A stretch of DNA of 64,000 nucleotides from PALSA-612 sp035652235 (GTDB lineage Bacteria > Actinomycetota > Thermoleophilia > Gaiellales > Gaiellaceae). The notes beneath the pieces are model-generated. The model was not told the DNA's origin. It made no database searches and saw only the letters and a program-made list of their open reading frames with translations. Numbering within the stretch: the stretch's first letter is position 1; every line of letters begins with the position of its first letter. Of this stretch, positions 50,969 to 60,155 are shown piece after piece. The DNA is taken from the NCBI GenBank assembly GCA_035652235.1, contig DASREE010000040.1:30077-94076 (forward strand). The letters are read 5' to 3'. Both the position numbers and the translations under genes were made by a program.

Positions 50969-52092
50969 GCTGCATGCCTCCTTTCGATGCCGCTCAGGAT
51001 CTCGGCGAGCTCCTCGAGGCTCGCCAGGTTGTGACCTGGGAGGAAACGATCGATCGACGGCAACGCTGCCCGCATGCCGGCCGCCAGCGGCTGGTAGTCC
51101 GGGTGTCCCTTGAGCGGGTTGACCCAGACGACCGCGTACGCCTGCCGCGCGAGACGGGCCATCTCCGTGCCGACGAGCGCGGCGTCCTCGCGCTCCCAGC
51201 CGTCCGAGACGACGAGGCAGACCGCGCCGCGCGTCAGCGCGCGCCGCCCCCACTCGTCGTTGAAGGCCTTCAGCGACGCGCCGATGCGGGTGCCGCCGGA
51301 CCAGTCGACGACCCGCCGTGCCGCGTCCACCAGCGCCCGCTCGGGGTCGCGGCCGCGCAGGTCCGGCGTGAGCCGCGTGAGTCGGGTGCCGAAGGCGAAC
51401 GCCTCCACCCCGCGGCCGGAGCCGACGAGCGCGTGCAGGAAGAGGACGAGAGCGCGCGAGTACGCCTCCATCGAGCCCGAGACGTCGCAGATGACGACGA
51501 GCTTGCGCGGAACGTGCACCCGGTCGCGGAAGGCGCGCTCGACCGGGTCGCCGCCGGTCGCGAGCGAGGCGCGCACGAGGCGGCGCATGTCGAGCTCCCG
51601 TCCCTGCCCGACGCGACGCAGGCGCCGCGAGCGCCGGCGCGGGCGCGAGGCGGCGAGCTCCCGCATCAGCCGCGACACGATCGCGAACTCCTCGCCCGTA
51701 AGCGCCGCGAAGTCCTTCTCGCGCAGCAGCTCGTCGGGGCTGTAGCCGAGCGACTGCCGGTCGCCGTCCTCGCCTCCCTCCGCCCCCTCGGGCCGCCTGT
51801 GCGCACGCCGGCGGACGAGCCGCACCGTCTCGCCACCCGGCTGGTCGCGGCTGACCGGCGCCGTCGGGGCGCGCAGGAACCAGGCGCGGAAGGCGCGGTC
51901 GAATGCGTCCAGGTCGTCGCGGCGCGAGACGAGCGTCTGCCTGAGCGTCCAGTAGACGTCGTCCTGGCGCGTCAGGTCGACGTGGTCGAGCCCGGCGAGC
52001 GCGTCGCCCAGGCGGCCCGGGCCCACCTCGAGCCCCGCCTCGCGCAGGACGCGGCCGAAGGTGACGACGTGCCTGACGACCGCGTCGGCCAT
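50965..52092 (-). CDS. coxE: VWA-domain protein CoxE
   Basis: A 375-residue protein of the CoxE family. The C-terminal von Willebrand A domain has the MIDAS motif VVICDVSGSMEAYSRAL (D-x-S-x-S), with the Thr in GGTRIG and Asp in VVSDGWERED. The N-terminal half is helical and basic, with a Arg-rich linker around residues 150-170. CoxE works with the MoxR-type ATPase CoxD in maturing the metal site of CO dehydrogenase. It lies one base after coxD. Confidence 0.87.
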   Translation of the reverse strand: MADAVVRHVVTFGRVLREAGLEVGPGRLGDALAGLDHVDLTRQDDVYWTLRQTLVSRRDDLDAFDRAFRAWFLRAPTAPVSRDQPGGETVRLVRRRAHRRPEGAEGGEDGDRQSLGYSPDELLREKDFAALTGEEFAIVSRLMRELAASRPRRRSRRLRRVGQGRELDMRRLVRASLATGGDPVERAFRDRVHVPRKLVVICDVSGSMEAYSRALVLFLHALVGSGRGVEAFAFGTRLTRLTPDLRGRDPERALVDAARRVVDWSGGTRIGASLKAFNDEWGRRALTRGAVCLVVSDGWEREDAALVGTEMARLARQAYAVVWVNPLKGHPDYQPLAAGMRAALPSIDRFLPGHNLASLEELAEILSGIERRHAA

Positions 52093-52093
52093 C

Positions 52094-52972
52094 TCAGCGG
52101 GCCGCGCGCGCCTCCTCCACGAGCTCCAGGAGCGTCGCGTCGCGGACGGCGAGGAGGTCCTCGTGGTACTTGAGCACGGAGCCGAGCGTCTGCTCGACCA
52201 CCTCGGCGTCGAGCTCCTGGCGGCCGAGCGCCGCGAGCGCGCGCGCCCAGTCGATCGTCTCGGCGACCCCGGGCGGCTTGGCCAGGTCGAGACGCCGCAG
52301 GCCGCGGACGAACGCGGCCGCCTGCGCGGCGAGCCGCTCGGGGACGCCCGGCACGCGCACCTTGACGATCTCGATCTCCCGCTCCAGCGAGGGATGGTCG
52401 ATCCAGTGGTACAGGCAGCGGCGCTTGAGCGCGTCGTGCAGCTCGCGCGTCCGGTTCGACGTGAGCACGACCGCCGGCTTGTGCGCTGCCGCGCTGATCG
52501 TGCCGATCTCGGGGATCGTGATCTGGAAGTCGGACAGCACCTCGAGCAGGAACGCCTCGAACTCCTCGTCGGCACGGTCGATCTCGTCGATCAGCAGCAC
52601 GGCCCGCTCGGGCGTCTCGATCGCCTCGAGCAGCGGGCGGCGGATGAGGAACTCCGGCCCGAACAGCTCCCCCTCGCTGACGGTGCCCTCCTGCGCCGCT
52701 CGGATGTGCAGCAGCTGTCGCGAGTAGTTCCACTCGTAGACGGCGTGGGCGACGTCGAGCCCCTCGTAGCACTGCAGGCGGATCAGCCGCGTGCCGAGGA
52801 TGCGCGCGAGCGCCTTCGCCGCCTCCGTCTTGCCCACGCCGGCTTCTCCCTCGAGGAGGAGCGGCTTCTCCAGCGTCAGCGAGAGGAAGAGTGCCGTCGC
52901 CAGCCCGCGGTCGGGAAGGTAGTCCGCCTCCCGGAGCGCCGTCTCGAGCGCGTCGATCGACTGCGGGGCCAC
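52094..52972 (-). CDS. coxD: MoxR-family AAA+ ATPase CoxD
   Basis: A 292-residue AAA+ ATPase. Walker A is LLEGEAGVGKTEAAKALA, Walker B is AVLLIDEIDRADEEFEAFLL, and the sensor region is PAVVLTSNRTRELHDALKRR. CoxD-type chaperones rebuild or load the active site of CO dehydrogenase-like enzymes with CoxE. The GTG at 52972 is chosen because TACACT lies seven bases upstream and the domain begins there; the frame is open further upstream without similarity. First gene of coxD-coxE-xdhC-xdhC-msrB. Confidence 0.88.
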   Translation of the reverse strand: MAPQSIDALETALREADYLPDRGLATALFLSLTLEKPLLLEGEAGVGKTEAAKALARILGTRLIRLQCYEGLDVAHAVYEWNYSRQLLHIRAAQEGTVSEGELFGPEFLIRRPLLEAIETPERAVLLIDEIDRADEEFEAFLLEVLSDFQITIPEIGTISAAAHKPAVVLTSNRTRELHDALKRRCLYHWIDHPSLEREIEIVKVRVPGVPERLAAQAAAFVRGLRRLDLAKPPGVAETIDWARALAALGRQELDAEVVEQTLGSVLKYHEDLLAVRDATLLELVEEARAAR

Positions 52973-52979
52973 ACAGGCA

Positions 52980-52985
52980 AGTGTA
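52980..52985 (-). promoter_or_regulatory. -10 box TACACT for the coxDE-xdhC operon
   Basis: Read on the minus strand, TACACT is seven bases before GTG 52972. Confidence 0.45.
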
Positions 52986-53117
52986 TGCGGTGCCGGCCGG
53001 CGGGCAGCCCGTGAGCGGCCGGCCCCGACGCCGACGGAGCCGCCGGCGTCCCTCGTCCGGGGGAAGCGCGGCGCGCGTCCCTCCCGCGAGGGATGGCGCC
53101 CGCGCTCCCCTCGCTGG

Positions 53118-55817
53118 ATGCTGAGCGCGACGACGGCACGACCGGCGCACGCGACACGGTGGGGACGCAGGTGCACTCGAGCAGAGGCGACTTCGACAGC
53201 GCGCACGACCAGGGAGCCTGAGCTGGCGGCGCGAGCCTCGACGTCGCAGCAGCGGCTGCCCCGGGTCGCGTCCGGCCGCACCGGCGCGATCTGGCTGCTC
53301 GCGCTGTCCGTGTCCGCGGCTGCCGCGTACCTCCTGCTCGGCACCGCCCGGCAGCTGCCCGCGCCCGCGCACCGCCTCGACCTTCCCTGGTGGGCGCTCC
53401 TCGGCGGCTTCTACGTCGCCGAGTGCCTCGTCGTGCACGTGCATGTCCGCCGGGCGACGCACACGCTGTCGCTCGGCGCCCTCCCGCTCGTCGTCGGCCT
53501 CTTCTCCGCCTCGCCCGCCGGCGTGGTCGGTGCGCAGCTCCTCGGCACGGGCACCGCGCTCGCCGCCTACCGGCGGCAGGCCCCCGTGCGGGTCGCGTTC
53601 GGCCTGGCGCAGACGGCGGTGCGCTCGACGCTGGCCGTGATCGTCTTCCGAGCGATCGCCGGCGGCGCGAATCCGTTCGGGCCGATCGGCTGGGCGGCGG
53701 GCCTCGCCGCGGCGGGGGTGGCCGCGCTGACCGGCGTCGTCCTCGTCACCGCCGCCATGTCGCTCGCCGAGCGCCGTCCTCCGCTCGACCGCGGGCTGAT
53801 CACGGCGGGAGTGTCGATGCTCGGCACCCTCACCGCCGGCAGCCTCGCGCTCGTCGGCGTGGAGCTGGCGGACACGCGGCCGGAGGCGGTCGTCCTCCTC
53901 TTCCTCCCGGTCGCCGCCAGCGCGCTGGCGATGCGCGCGTACGCCTCGGAGCACCGCCGGCGCGAGCATGCGCAGTCGCTGTACGACTCGATCCGCGCCA
54001 CCGACGGGTCGGAGGGCCTGGAGGCCGGCGTGAAGCAGCTGCTCCTCTCGGCCCGGCGGCTGCTGCGAGCCGAGTACGCCGAGCTCATCCTCCTCCCCGC
54101 GACGGGTCGCGATCGGCCGATGCGGAGCTCGATCGGCCCGCACGGCGAGTCCCCCCTCGCCGACACGGAGCTGTCGACGTCGGAGCGGATCGTGCTGGCG
54201 GCGGCGCAGTCGACGGGCGGACCGATCACGCGCGCGAAGGACCGGTGGCCCGCCGCCCTCGTCCCCTACCGTGCCGAGCGCGGCCTCGACGACCTGATCG
54301 CGACGACGCTCGACGGCGAGCGGGGGCCGCTCGGGCTCCTGCTCGTCGGAGACCGCCACGAGGAGCTGGGCGCGTTCGGCGCCGAGGACGAGCAGCTCCT
54401 GCGGACGTTCGCGGGACACGCGGCGCTCCTGCTCGAGAACGAGCAGCTCGAGCAGTCGCTCGCGAAGCTGACCAAGCTCGAGGCGAAGCTCCGCCACCAG
54501 GCGCAGCACGACGCCCTGACGGGGCTCGCCAACCGGCGCCTGTTCGAGGCGCGCGTGCACAGGGCGCTCGAGCGCGCGCGGGCGGGCGACGGCGACCCGG
54601 TCGTCCTCTACTTCGACCTCGACGGGTTCAAGAAGATCAACGACGACCTGGGCCACGCGGCGGGCGACGAGCTGCTCGTTGCCTTCTCGGAGCGCCTGCG
54701 CGCGAACGTGCGGCCGGACGAGCTGCCGGCGCGTCTCGGCGGCGACGAGTTCGCCGTGCTGATCGAGCGGGGCGGCGAGGACGTCGCCGTCGAGGTTGCG
54801 CAGCGTCTCGTCGCCGCGCTGCGGAGTCCGTTCTCGATCGAGGGCCGCCGCCTGTCGGTGCGCCTCAGCATCGGCATCGCCGCCGCCGACGGGGTCGAGG
54901 ACGTGGGCGAGCTGCTGGCCAACGCCGACCGCGCCATGTACCGCGCGAAGAGCGACAGCGCGGCCTGCTACGCCGTCTACTCGGAGCGCATGCGCGGCGG
55001 CGCCCGCGCGCGCGAGCGGCTCGTGGTCGCGCTCGAGGAGGCGCTCGAGCGCGACCGGATCGCCGTCCACTACCAACCGATCGTCGACCTCGACACCGGG
55101 GAGACCGCGGCCTTCGAAGCGCTCGTCCGCTGGCGGCGCAGCGAGTCGGAGACGGTCGTCGCCGCCGACTTCCTTCCCGCCGCCGAGGAGCGCGAGCTCA
55201 TCCACCGCATCGGCCGCTTCGTGCTGCGATCGGCGTGCTCGCAGACGCAGGCCTGGCGCTCGCAGCTCCCCGGCCGCGACGGCCTGGCGGTGTGCGTCAA
55301 CCTGTCCGCCGTCGAGTTCCGCAACCCCCGGCTGTGCGCGGAGGTCGCCGCCGCCGTCCTCGACGCGGGCCTCGACGCGCGGCGGCTCGTGCTCGAGATC
55401 ACCGAGGCGACGGCCATGGAGGACGTCGACGCCGCCCAGCAGACGATGAGCGAGCTGCGCCGGCTCGGCGTCCGTCTCGCGCTGGACGGGTTCGGCAGCG
55501 GCCGCTCGGCGCTCGACCAGCTGTGCCGGCTGCCGTTCGACACGATCAAGATCGCCAGGCCGCTCGTCGAGCGGATCGGGTCGAGCCGGCGCGACGACCG
55601 CGTGGCGCGCGCCATCGTCGGCATGGCCGGCTCGCTCGGGCTCGAGGTGATCGCGGAGGGCATCGAGTCGGCCGAGCAGGCGCTGCGCCTGCGCGAGGCG
55701 GGCTGCCGCTTCGGGCAGGGCTTCTACTTCGACCGCGCCCTCGCCGTGGCCGCGGCTCGGCGCCGGCTGGAGTCGACCGAGCGGGACCGCGCCCACCTGT
55801 ACCTGGCGCCCTCGTAG
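53118..55817 (+). CDS. Membrane GGDEF-EAL signalling protein with intact GGDEF and altered EAL
   Basis: An 899-residue protein. About six hydrophobic helices (residues 55-270) form a membrane sensor, then a GAF-like region (300-450), a GGDEF domain (RLGGDEFAVLIE near 539) and an EAL domain (FEALVRWR near 666). The cyclase motif is intact; the inhibitory-site RxxD upstream is RPDE. In the EAL domain the usual DDFG is DGFG (Gly 791) and KID is KIA (Ala 813), which removes conserved metal/active-site acids, while N in VNLSA and LEITE stay. It probably makes c-di-GMP or binds it; hydrolysis is doubtful. The true start is uncertain. Confidence 0.87.
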   Translation: MLSATTARPAHATRWGRRCTRAEATSTARTTREPELAARASTSQQRLPRVASGRTGAIWLLALSVSAAAAYLLLGTARQLPAPAHRLDLPWWALLGGFYVAECLVVHVHVRRATHTLSLGALPLVVGLFSASPAGVVGAQLLGTGTALAAYRRQAPVRVAFGLAQTAVRSTLAVIVFRAIAGGANPFGPIGWAAGLAAAGVAALTGVVLVTAAMSLAERRPPLDRGLITAGVSMLGTLTAGSLALVGVELADTRPEAVVLLFLPVAASALAMRAYASEHRRREHAQSLYDSIRATDGSEGLEAGVKQLLLSARRLLRAEYAELILLPATGRDRPMRSSIGPHGESPLADTELSTSERIVLAAAQSTGGPITRAKDRWPAALVPYRAERGLDDLIATTLDGERGPLGLLLVGDRHEELGAFGAEDEQLLRTFAGHAALLLENEQLEQSLAKLTKLEAKLRHQAQHDALTGLANRRLFEARVHRALERARAGDGDPVVLYFDLDGFKKINDDLGHAAGDELLVAFSERLRANVRPDELPARLGGDEFAVLIERGGEDVAVEVAQRLVAALRSPFSIEGRRLSVRLSIGIAAADGVEDVGELLANADRAMYRAKSDSAACYAVYSERMRGGARARERLVVALEEALERDRIAVHYQPIVDLDTGETAAFEALVRWRRSESETVVAADFLPAAEERELIHRIGRFVLRSACSQTQAWRSQLPGRDGLAVCVNLSAVEFRNPRLCAEVAAAVLDAGLDARRLVLEITEATAMEDVDAAQQTMSELRRLGVRLALDGFGSGRSALDQLCRLPFDTIKIARPLVERIGSSRRDDRVARAIVGMAGSLGLEVIAEGIESAEQALRLREAGCRFGQGFYFDRALAVAAARRRLESTERDRAHLYLAPS

Positions 55818-55921
55818 CGGCCGGCGCGGGTGGGCCCCGGTTTGGCCTGTCCGCACGCCTCCGCCGCGCGGCTCGGGCGCGGTTCGTTTGAATGCCGGTG
55901 TCCACGACAAGGAGGAGACAG

Positions 55922-56323
55922 ATGGCCGACCTTCCCGACGACGTGCGCAAGGCGCTCGAGGGTGCGAACTTCTGGCATCTGGCGACGGTGAACCCGGACG
56001 GCTCACCGCAATCGACGACGGTCTGGGCCGGCACGCGCGACGGCAAGATCATCGTCAACTCCGCCCTGGGCCGGAAGAAGCCGCGCAACATCGAGCGCGA
56101 GCCGCGCGTCGCGCTCTCCTGGCACACGCACGAGGGAGGTGGATACAAGTCGATCAGCATCCAGGGCAAGGTCGTCGAGACGATCACCGGCGAGCAGGCG
56201 GACAGGGACATCGACGACTTCGCCGAGAAGTACCTCGGCCAGCGGCCTTACCCGTGGCGCAGTCCGGGCGAGCAGCGCGTCACCTTCGTGATCGAGCCGG
56301 TCAAGATCCATACGATGGGCTGA
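55922..56323 (+). CDS. PPOX-class F420- or flavin-dependent oxidoreductase
   Basis: A 133-residue split-barrel protein of the PPOX class. ANFWHLATVNPDGSPQSTTV is the standard N-terminal signature; KKPRNIEREPRVALSW and the final VKIHTMG complete the fold. Actinobacterial members use F420, FMN or biliverdin. AAGGAGG is seven bases before ATG 55922, favoured over the ATG at 55892. Stands alone before the third molybdenum hydroxylase. Confidence 0.85.
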   Translation: MADLPDDVRKALEGANFWHLATVNPDGSPQSTTVWAGTRDGKIIVNSALGRKKPRNIEREPRVALSWHTHEGGGYKSISIQGKVVETITGEQADRDIDDFAEKYLGQRPYPWRSPGEQRVTFVIEPVKIHTMG

Positions 56324-56340
56324 GTCGCGGGCGGCTGGGT

Positions 56341-56346
56341 TAGACT
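56341..56346 (+). promoter_or_regulatory. -10 box TAGACT for the third molybdenum hydroxylase operon
   Basis: TAGACT stands ten bases before ATG 56357, giving a very short leader. Confidence 0.45.
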
Positions 56347-56356
56347 CGCCTCGAGC

Positions 56357-57145
56357 ATGACTGCTGCGACCGACGTGCTGCTGCCCGCCTCGCCGGACGA
56401 GGCGGTGTCCGCGTTCGGCGACGGTAGCGGGCTGACCGTCGTCGGCGGCGGCACGATCGTCATGCCCGAGATCGCGGCCGGCCGGCTCCGTCCGGCGCGG
56501 GCTCTGCTCCTCGCGCGCGCGGGCCTCGCCGGCGTGACCCGGGACGGCGCCACGGTGACGATCGGGTCGATGACGTCTGTGCAGGACCTGGTCGGCCTGG
56601 CCGCGCCGGTCGGGCCGTGCGCGGCCAACATCGCCGACATCGAGGTGCGCTCGCAGGCGACGCTCGGCGGCAACCTGTGCGCCGGTCAGGGGCAGGAGGC
56701 CCCGCGCGGCGACCTGCAGGGGCCGCTGCTCGCCGTGGGCGCGAGCGTCCGCTCCGCCGGCTCCGGCGGCGTCCGCAGCGAGCCGCTGGAAGAGTTCCTG
56801 GCGCACCGGGCGAAGCGGCTCGTGCTCGACGTGCGCTACGACGAGCCGGCCGCCGGCGCCTTCGTCGCGCTCGACCGGCCGCACACCCACGAGTACACGG
56901 CGCTCGCCGTCTCGGCCGCGCGCCTCGCCGACGGCAGCGTGCGCCTGGCCGCCACCGGCGCCGGCTGGTGGGGGCGCCGGCTTCCGTCCGCCGAGGCGCT
57001 CGCCGGCGACCCGGAGGCCGCCGGCCGGGCCGCGCTCGCCGACGTGGAGATGGCGGACGACGCGCTCGCCTCGGCCTGGTACCGGGAGCAGGCGCTGCCG
57101 GTGCTCGTGCGCAGGGCCCTCGCCCGACTGGAGGAGGCCGCATGA
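56357..57145 (+). CDS. Molybdenum hydroxylase FAD subunit (NdhF-like position)
   Basis: A 262-residue FAD subunit, more diverged than the other two copies. GLTVVGGGTIVMPEIAAG replaces the usual AGGQS motif; SQATLGGNLCAGQGQEAPRG is the second FAD loop; the C-terminal domain ends with LPVLVRRALARLEE. First gene of FAD-2Fe2S-large(N)-large(C), the composition of the four-subunit nicotinate dehydrogenase of Eubacterium barkeri. It overlaps the next gene by ATGA. Confidence 0.85.
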   Translation: MTAATDVLLPASPDEAVSAFGDGSGLTVVGGGTIVMPEIAAGRLRPARALLLARAGLAGVTRDGATVTIGSMTSVQDLVGLAAPVGPCAANIADIEVRSQATLGGNLCAGQGQEAPRGDLQGPLLAVGASVRSAGSGGVRSEPLEEFLAHRAKRLVLDVRYDEPAAGAFVALDRPHTHEYTALAVSAARLADGSVRLAATGAGWWGRRLPSAEALAGDPEAAGRAALADVEMADDALASAWYREQALPVLVRRALARLEEAA

Positions 57146-57657
57146 ACCTGACCGTGAACGGCCGTTTGCACGTGGTCGAGAGCCCGCCGCTCGCGACCCT
57201 GCTCGACGTGCTCCGCGAGGAGCTCGGCGTCCGCAGCCCGAAGGTCGGCTGCGAGCAGGGAGGCTGCGGCACGTGCACGGTGCTCGTCGACGATGAGCCC
57301 CGGCGGGCCTGCCTGCTGCCGGTGGCGGCGGTCGAGGGTGCCGAGATCACCACCGTCGAAGGGCTCGGCACGCCGGAGCGCCTCTCCCCCGTCCAGGCTG
57401 CCTTCGTCCACCACTACGCCGCGCAGTGCGGCTTCTGCACCTCGGGCCTCCTCGTCGCGGCGCACGCCTACATCGAGCGCGGCGGAAGCGACGACCGCGA
57501 CGCGATCGCGCAGGCTCTCGCCGGCCACGTCTGCCGCTGCACCGGCTACGTGAAGATCATCGACGCGGTCGCGGCGGCGGTGCGCGGCGACCAGCTCGAC
57601 CTGACGGTGACCGCCGCGGGCCGTTACACGACCATGCATTCGGGAGGTGGCGCATGA
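57142..57657 (+). CDS. Molybdenum hydroxylase [2Fe-2S] subunit (NdhS-like position)
   Basis: A 171-residue subunit with VGCEQGGCGTCTVLVDD and Cys in RACLLPV for the first cluster, CGFCTSG and CRCTGY for the second. A C-terminal tail of about 20 residues (DLTVTAAGRYTTMHS) is longer than in the other two copies. Both its start and its stop are in ATGA overlaps with its neighbours. Confidence 0.88.
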   Translation: MNLTVNGRLHVVESPPLATLLDVLREELGVRSPKVGCEQGGCGTCTVLVDDEPRRACLLPVAAVEGAEITTVEGLGTPERLSPVQAAFVHHYAAQCGFCTSGLLVAAHAYIERGGSDDRDAIAQALAGHVCRCTGYVKIIDAVAAAVRGDQLDLTVTAAGRYTTMHSGGGA

Positions 57658-59024
57658 AGGCGGTGGGCGCACGGCTGCCGCGCTACGACGGGGTCGCGCA
57701 CGTCACCGGCAGGACCGTGTTCGTCGACGACGTCGACATCCCGGGGGCGCTCGCCGTGAAGGCGCTGCGCTCGCCACACCACCACGCCGCGATCACGCGC
57801 ATCGACGCGCGGCCTGCCGAGCAGCTGGCGGGCGTGCACGCCGTCGTGACGAAAGACGACGTCCCGCTCAACGTCTACGGGCACCTGTCCGCGCTCGGCA
57901 TCCCCGCAGACGAGCCGCTCCTCGCCGAGGACGAGGTGCGCTACCGGGGCCAGCCGATCGCTGCCGTCGCCGCCGAGGACGAGGAGACGGCGCTGGCGGC
58001 GGTCGAGGCGATCGAGATCGAGTTCGAGGAGCGGCCGGCGCTCCTCGACGTCCGCAAGGCCTTCGACCCCGACGCGCCGCGGGTCCACCAGTGGGGCAAC
58101 TGGTACCCGCACTTCGAGGGCGGCCTCGACCGTCGCCAGATCCGCAAGGGCGACATCGACGCCGCCTTCGCCAGGGCGGACGTGATCGTGCAGGGCGTCT
58201 ACCGGCCGGCCGCGATCGAGCACGTCCCGCTCGAAACGCAAACCTGCCAGGTCGTCCCCGAGCCGAACGGGCGCCTGACCGTGTACTCGTGCACGCAGGC
58301 GCTGTACTTCTCGATGGGCGTGGTCGCAGCGCACCTGCAGCAGCCGCTGAACAAGCTCAAGTTCGTCGGCGGCACGGTCGGTGGGGGCTTCGGCGGCAAG
58401 GTCGACACGGCCACCGAGACGATCTGCTGCCTGCTCGCGCTCAAGTCGGGCCGGCCCGTCCGCTGGCGCTGGACGCGCGAGGAGGAGTTCCTCTGCTCGT
58501 CCACCCGCGCCCCCTGGCACATGGAGATCGCAGACGCGGTCACGAAGGACGGCTGGATCCTCGGCCGCAAGATGATCACGCTCCACGACTCCGGCGCCTA
58601 CGCGCGCTTCTCGCCGTACGGGCTGACGAAGCACAGCTTCCACCACACGGGCGCGTACACGATCCCGAACCTCCACTTCGACGGCTACGTCGTGTTCACG
58701 AACCGGGTCCCGACGACGGCGATGCGCGGCTTCGGCGTCACCTCGGTCTCGTTCGCGACCGAGACGCACGTGAGCCGCGTCGCCGAGGTGCTCGGGCTCG
58801 ACCCGTTCGAGCTCCGGCTGAAGAACGCGAACCGGATCGGCGACACGTCTCCCAACGGCGTCGTCTACACCGACCCGTCCACGGTGCCGACGATCCAGGC
58901 GATCGCGGAGCATCTCGGTCACGAGCTCCCGGCCGACTACCGCACGATGACGAGCGAGCCGCGCTCGGGCGACCTGCTCCCCGAGCACCTGCTCGCCCAG
59001 CTCGGCACTCCGGAGGCGCACTGA
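57654..59024 (+). CDS. Molybdenum hydroxylase large subunit, N-terminal half (NdhL-like)
   Basis: A 456-residue protein matching the first half of xanthine-dehydrogenase large subunits: RLPRYDGVAHVTGRTVFVDD, AAVAAEDEETALAAVEAIEI, the cofactor site GGTVGGGFGGKVDTATE and the substrate-loop region TTAMRGFGVTS (about 355-365). It ends after the point where whole subunits continue into the second cofactor domain, and the next gene supplies that part, with a TGATG overlap. The split is at a domain border and both halves keep their motifs, so it looks functional. Confidence 0.85.
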   Translation: MKAVGARLPRYDGVAHVTGRTVFVDDVDIPGALAVKALRSPHHHAAITRIDARPAEQLAGVHAVVTKDDVPLNVYGHLSALGIPADEPLLAEDEVRYRGQPIAAVAAEDEETALAAVEAIEIEFEERPALLDVRKAFDPDAPRVHQWGNWYPHFEGGLDRRQIRKGDIDAAFARADVIVQGVYRPAAIEHVPLETQTCQVVPEPNGRLTVYSCTQALYFSMGVVAAHLQQPLNKLKFVGGTVGGGFGGKVDTATETICCLLALKSGRPVRWRWTREEEFLCSSTRAPWHMEIADAVTKDGWILGRKMITLHDSGAYARFSPYGLTKHSFHHTGAYTIPNLHFDGYVVFTNRVPTTAMRGFGVTSVSFATETHVSRVAEVLGLDPFELRLKNANRIGDTSPNGVVYTDPSTVPTIQAIAEHLGHELPADYRTMTSEPRSGDLLPEHLLAQLGTPEAH

Positions 59025-60139
59025 TGGCGATCCACACGGGCCGCGGCATCGCGGCGATCGAGTACCCGACGGGGATGAACCAGAACGGCGACCCGTCGCA
59101 GGCCTGGATCAAGGTCAAGCCCGACGGGCGAGTCGACGTCTTCGCCGGCACGGCCGACATCGGCAACGGCTCGAAGACGATCCAGTCGCAGATCGTCGCC
59201 GACACGATCGGCATCCCCTACGACTGGGTCACCTACGACAACTCGAACACGGACTCCTCGCCCGTCTGCACCGGCACCTTCGCCTCGCGCGCCACCTTCG
59301 TCGCAGGCATGGCCGTGAAGAAGGCGGCCGAGCGCGTCCGCGAGCGCATCCTCGACATCGCCGGCCGCGAGCTCGAGATCGACCCGTCCGACCTCGACAT
59401 CGTCGACGGCGAGGTGGTGGCGAAGGGCGCGCCGCAGAAGAAGATCTCCGTCCCGGAGGTGGCAGCCGCGGCCACCTGGAGCTACGGCGAGCTCATCACC
59501 GGAAGCGGCGCCCAGCTGAAGCCGTACGCGGCCATCGTCGAGCCGGAGACCGGCCGGGTCGACCTGCCGCCCCACTCCGCCATCTCGTACGCGGCCTGCG
59601 CCGCCGAGGTGGAGGTGGACGACGAGACCGGCGAGGTGACCGTGACGCGGCTCGTGCAGTGCTTCGACGTCGGACGCGCGATCAACCCCACGCTGGTCGA
59701 GGGGCAGATCGAGGGTGGCGCCGTGCAGGGCCTCGGCCTCGGCGTGCTCGAGAACTGCTACCCGTACTACCCGAGCGTCGAGCACCGCGGCGCCCAGTTC
59801 GGAAGCTACCTCGTGCCGGGCATGGAAGGCCTGCCCAAGCTCGACACCGTCCTGATCGAGAACCCGTCGTCGGACGGCCCGTACGGCGCCAAGGGCATCG
59901 GGGAGATGGCCAACAACCCGCAACCGCCGGCGATCGCGGCAGCCGTCTACGACGCGGTCGGCGTGTGGGTGACGGAGCTCCCGATCACCCCCGAGCGCGT
60001 GCTGCGGGCGCTCGAGCGCAAGCGCAAGGGCGAAGACGGCCCGACGCGGAAGGGCAAGGTCGTGCTGTTCGACGAGCACCTCTCGCTGGCCGCGGTCGCG
60101 CATCCCGACGCGCCGGTCAAGCTCGTCGTCGAGGCGTAA
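59024..60139 (+). CDS. Molybdenum hydroxylase large subunit, C-terminal half (NdhM-like)
   Basis: A 371-residue protein matching the second half of the large subunit: AWIKVKPDGRVDVFAGTADI, GNGSKTIQSQIVADTIGI, VQCFDVGRAINPTLVEGQIE and YGAKGIGEMANNPQPPA, where the Glu of GIGE is the catalytic base. It has a lysine-rich C-terminal extension after residue 325. Its own start codon and the one-base overlap with the first half argue for a genuine two-gene subunit rather than a frameshift, because the junction contains a clean stop and a Met with new N-terminal sequence. Confidence 0.85.
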   Translation: MAIHTGRGIAAIEYPTGMNQNGDPSQAWIKVKPDGRVDVFAGTADIGNGSKTIQSQIVADTIGIPYDWVTYDNSNTDSSPVCTGTFASRATFVAGMAVKKAAERVRERILDIAGRELEIDPSDLDIVDGEVVAKGAPQKKISVPEVAAAATWSYGELITGSGAQLKPYAAIVEPETGRVDLPPHSAISYAACAAEVEVDDETGEVTVTRLVQCFDVGRAINPTLVEGQIEGGAVQGLGLGVLENCYPYYPSVEHRGAQFGSYLVPGMEGLPKLDTVLIENPSSDGPYGAKGIGEMANNPQPPAIAAAVYDAVGVWVTELPITPERVLRALERKRKGEDGPTRKGKVVLFDEHLSLAAVAHPDAPVKLVVEA

Positions 60140-60155
60140 GCACCTCGATCCCGAC

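Noticed and set aside
51972..56006. Open frame of over 1300 codons on the minus strand opposite the GGDEF-EAL gene
   Set aside because: Low-complexity Arg/Ala/Gly/Pro text, no domain, and it opposes a gene with clear motifs.
57654..60139. Frameshift in a single large-subunit gene
   Set aside because: The second half has its own ATG and a new N-terminal stretch, with a TGATG junction at a domain border; no overlapping sequence is lost.
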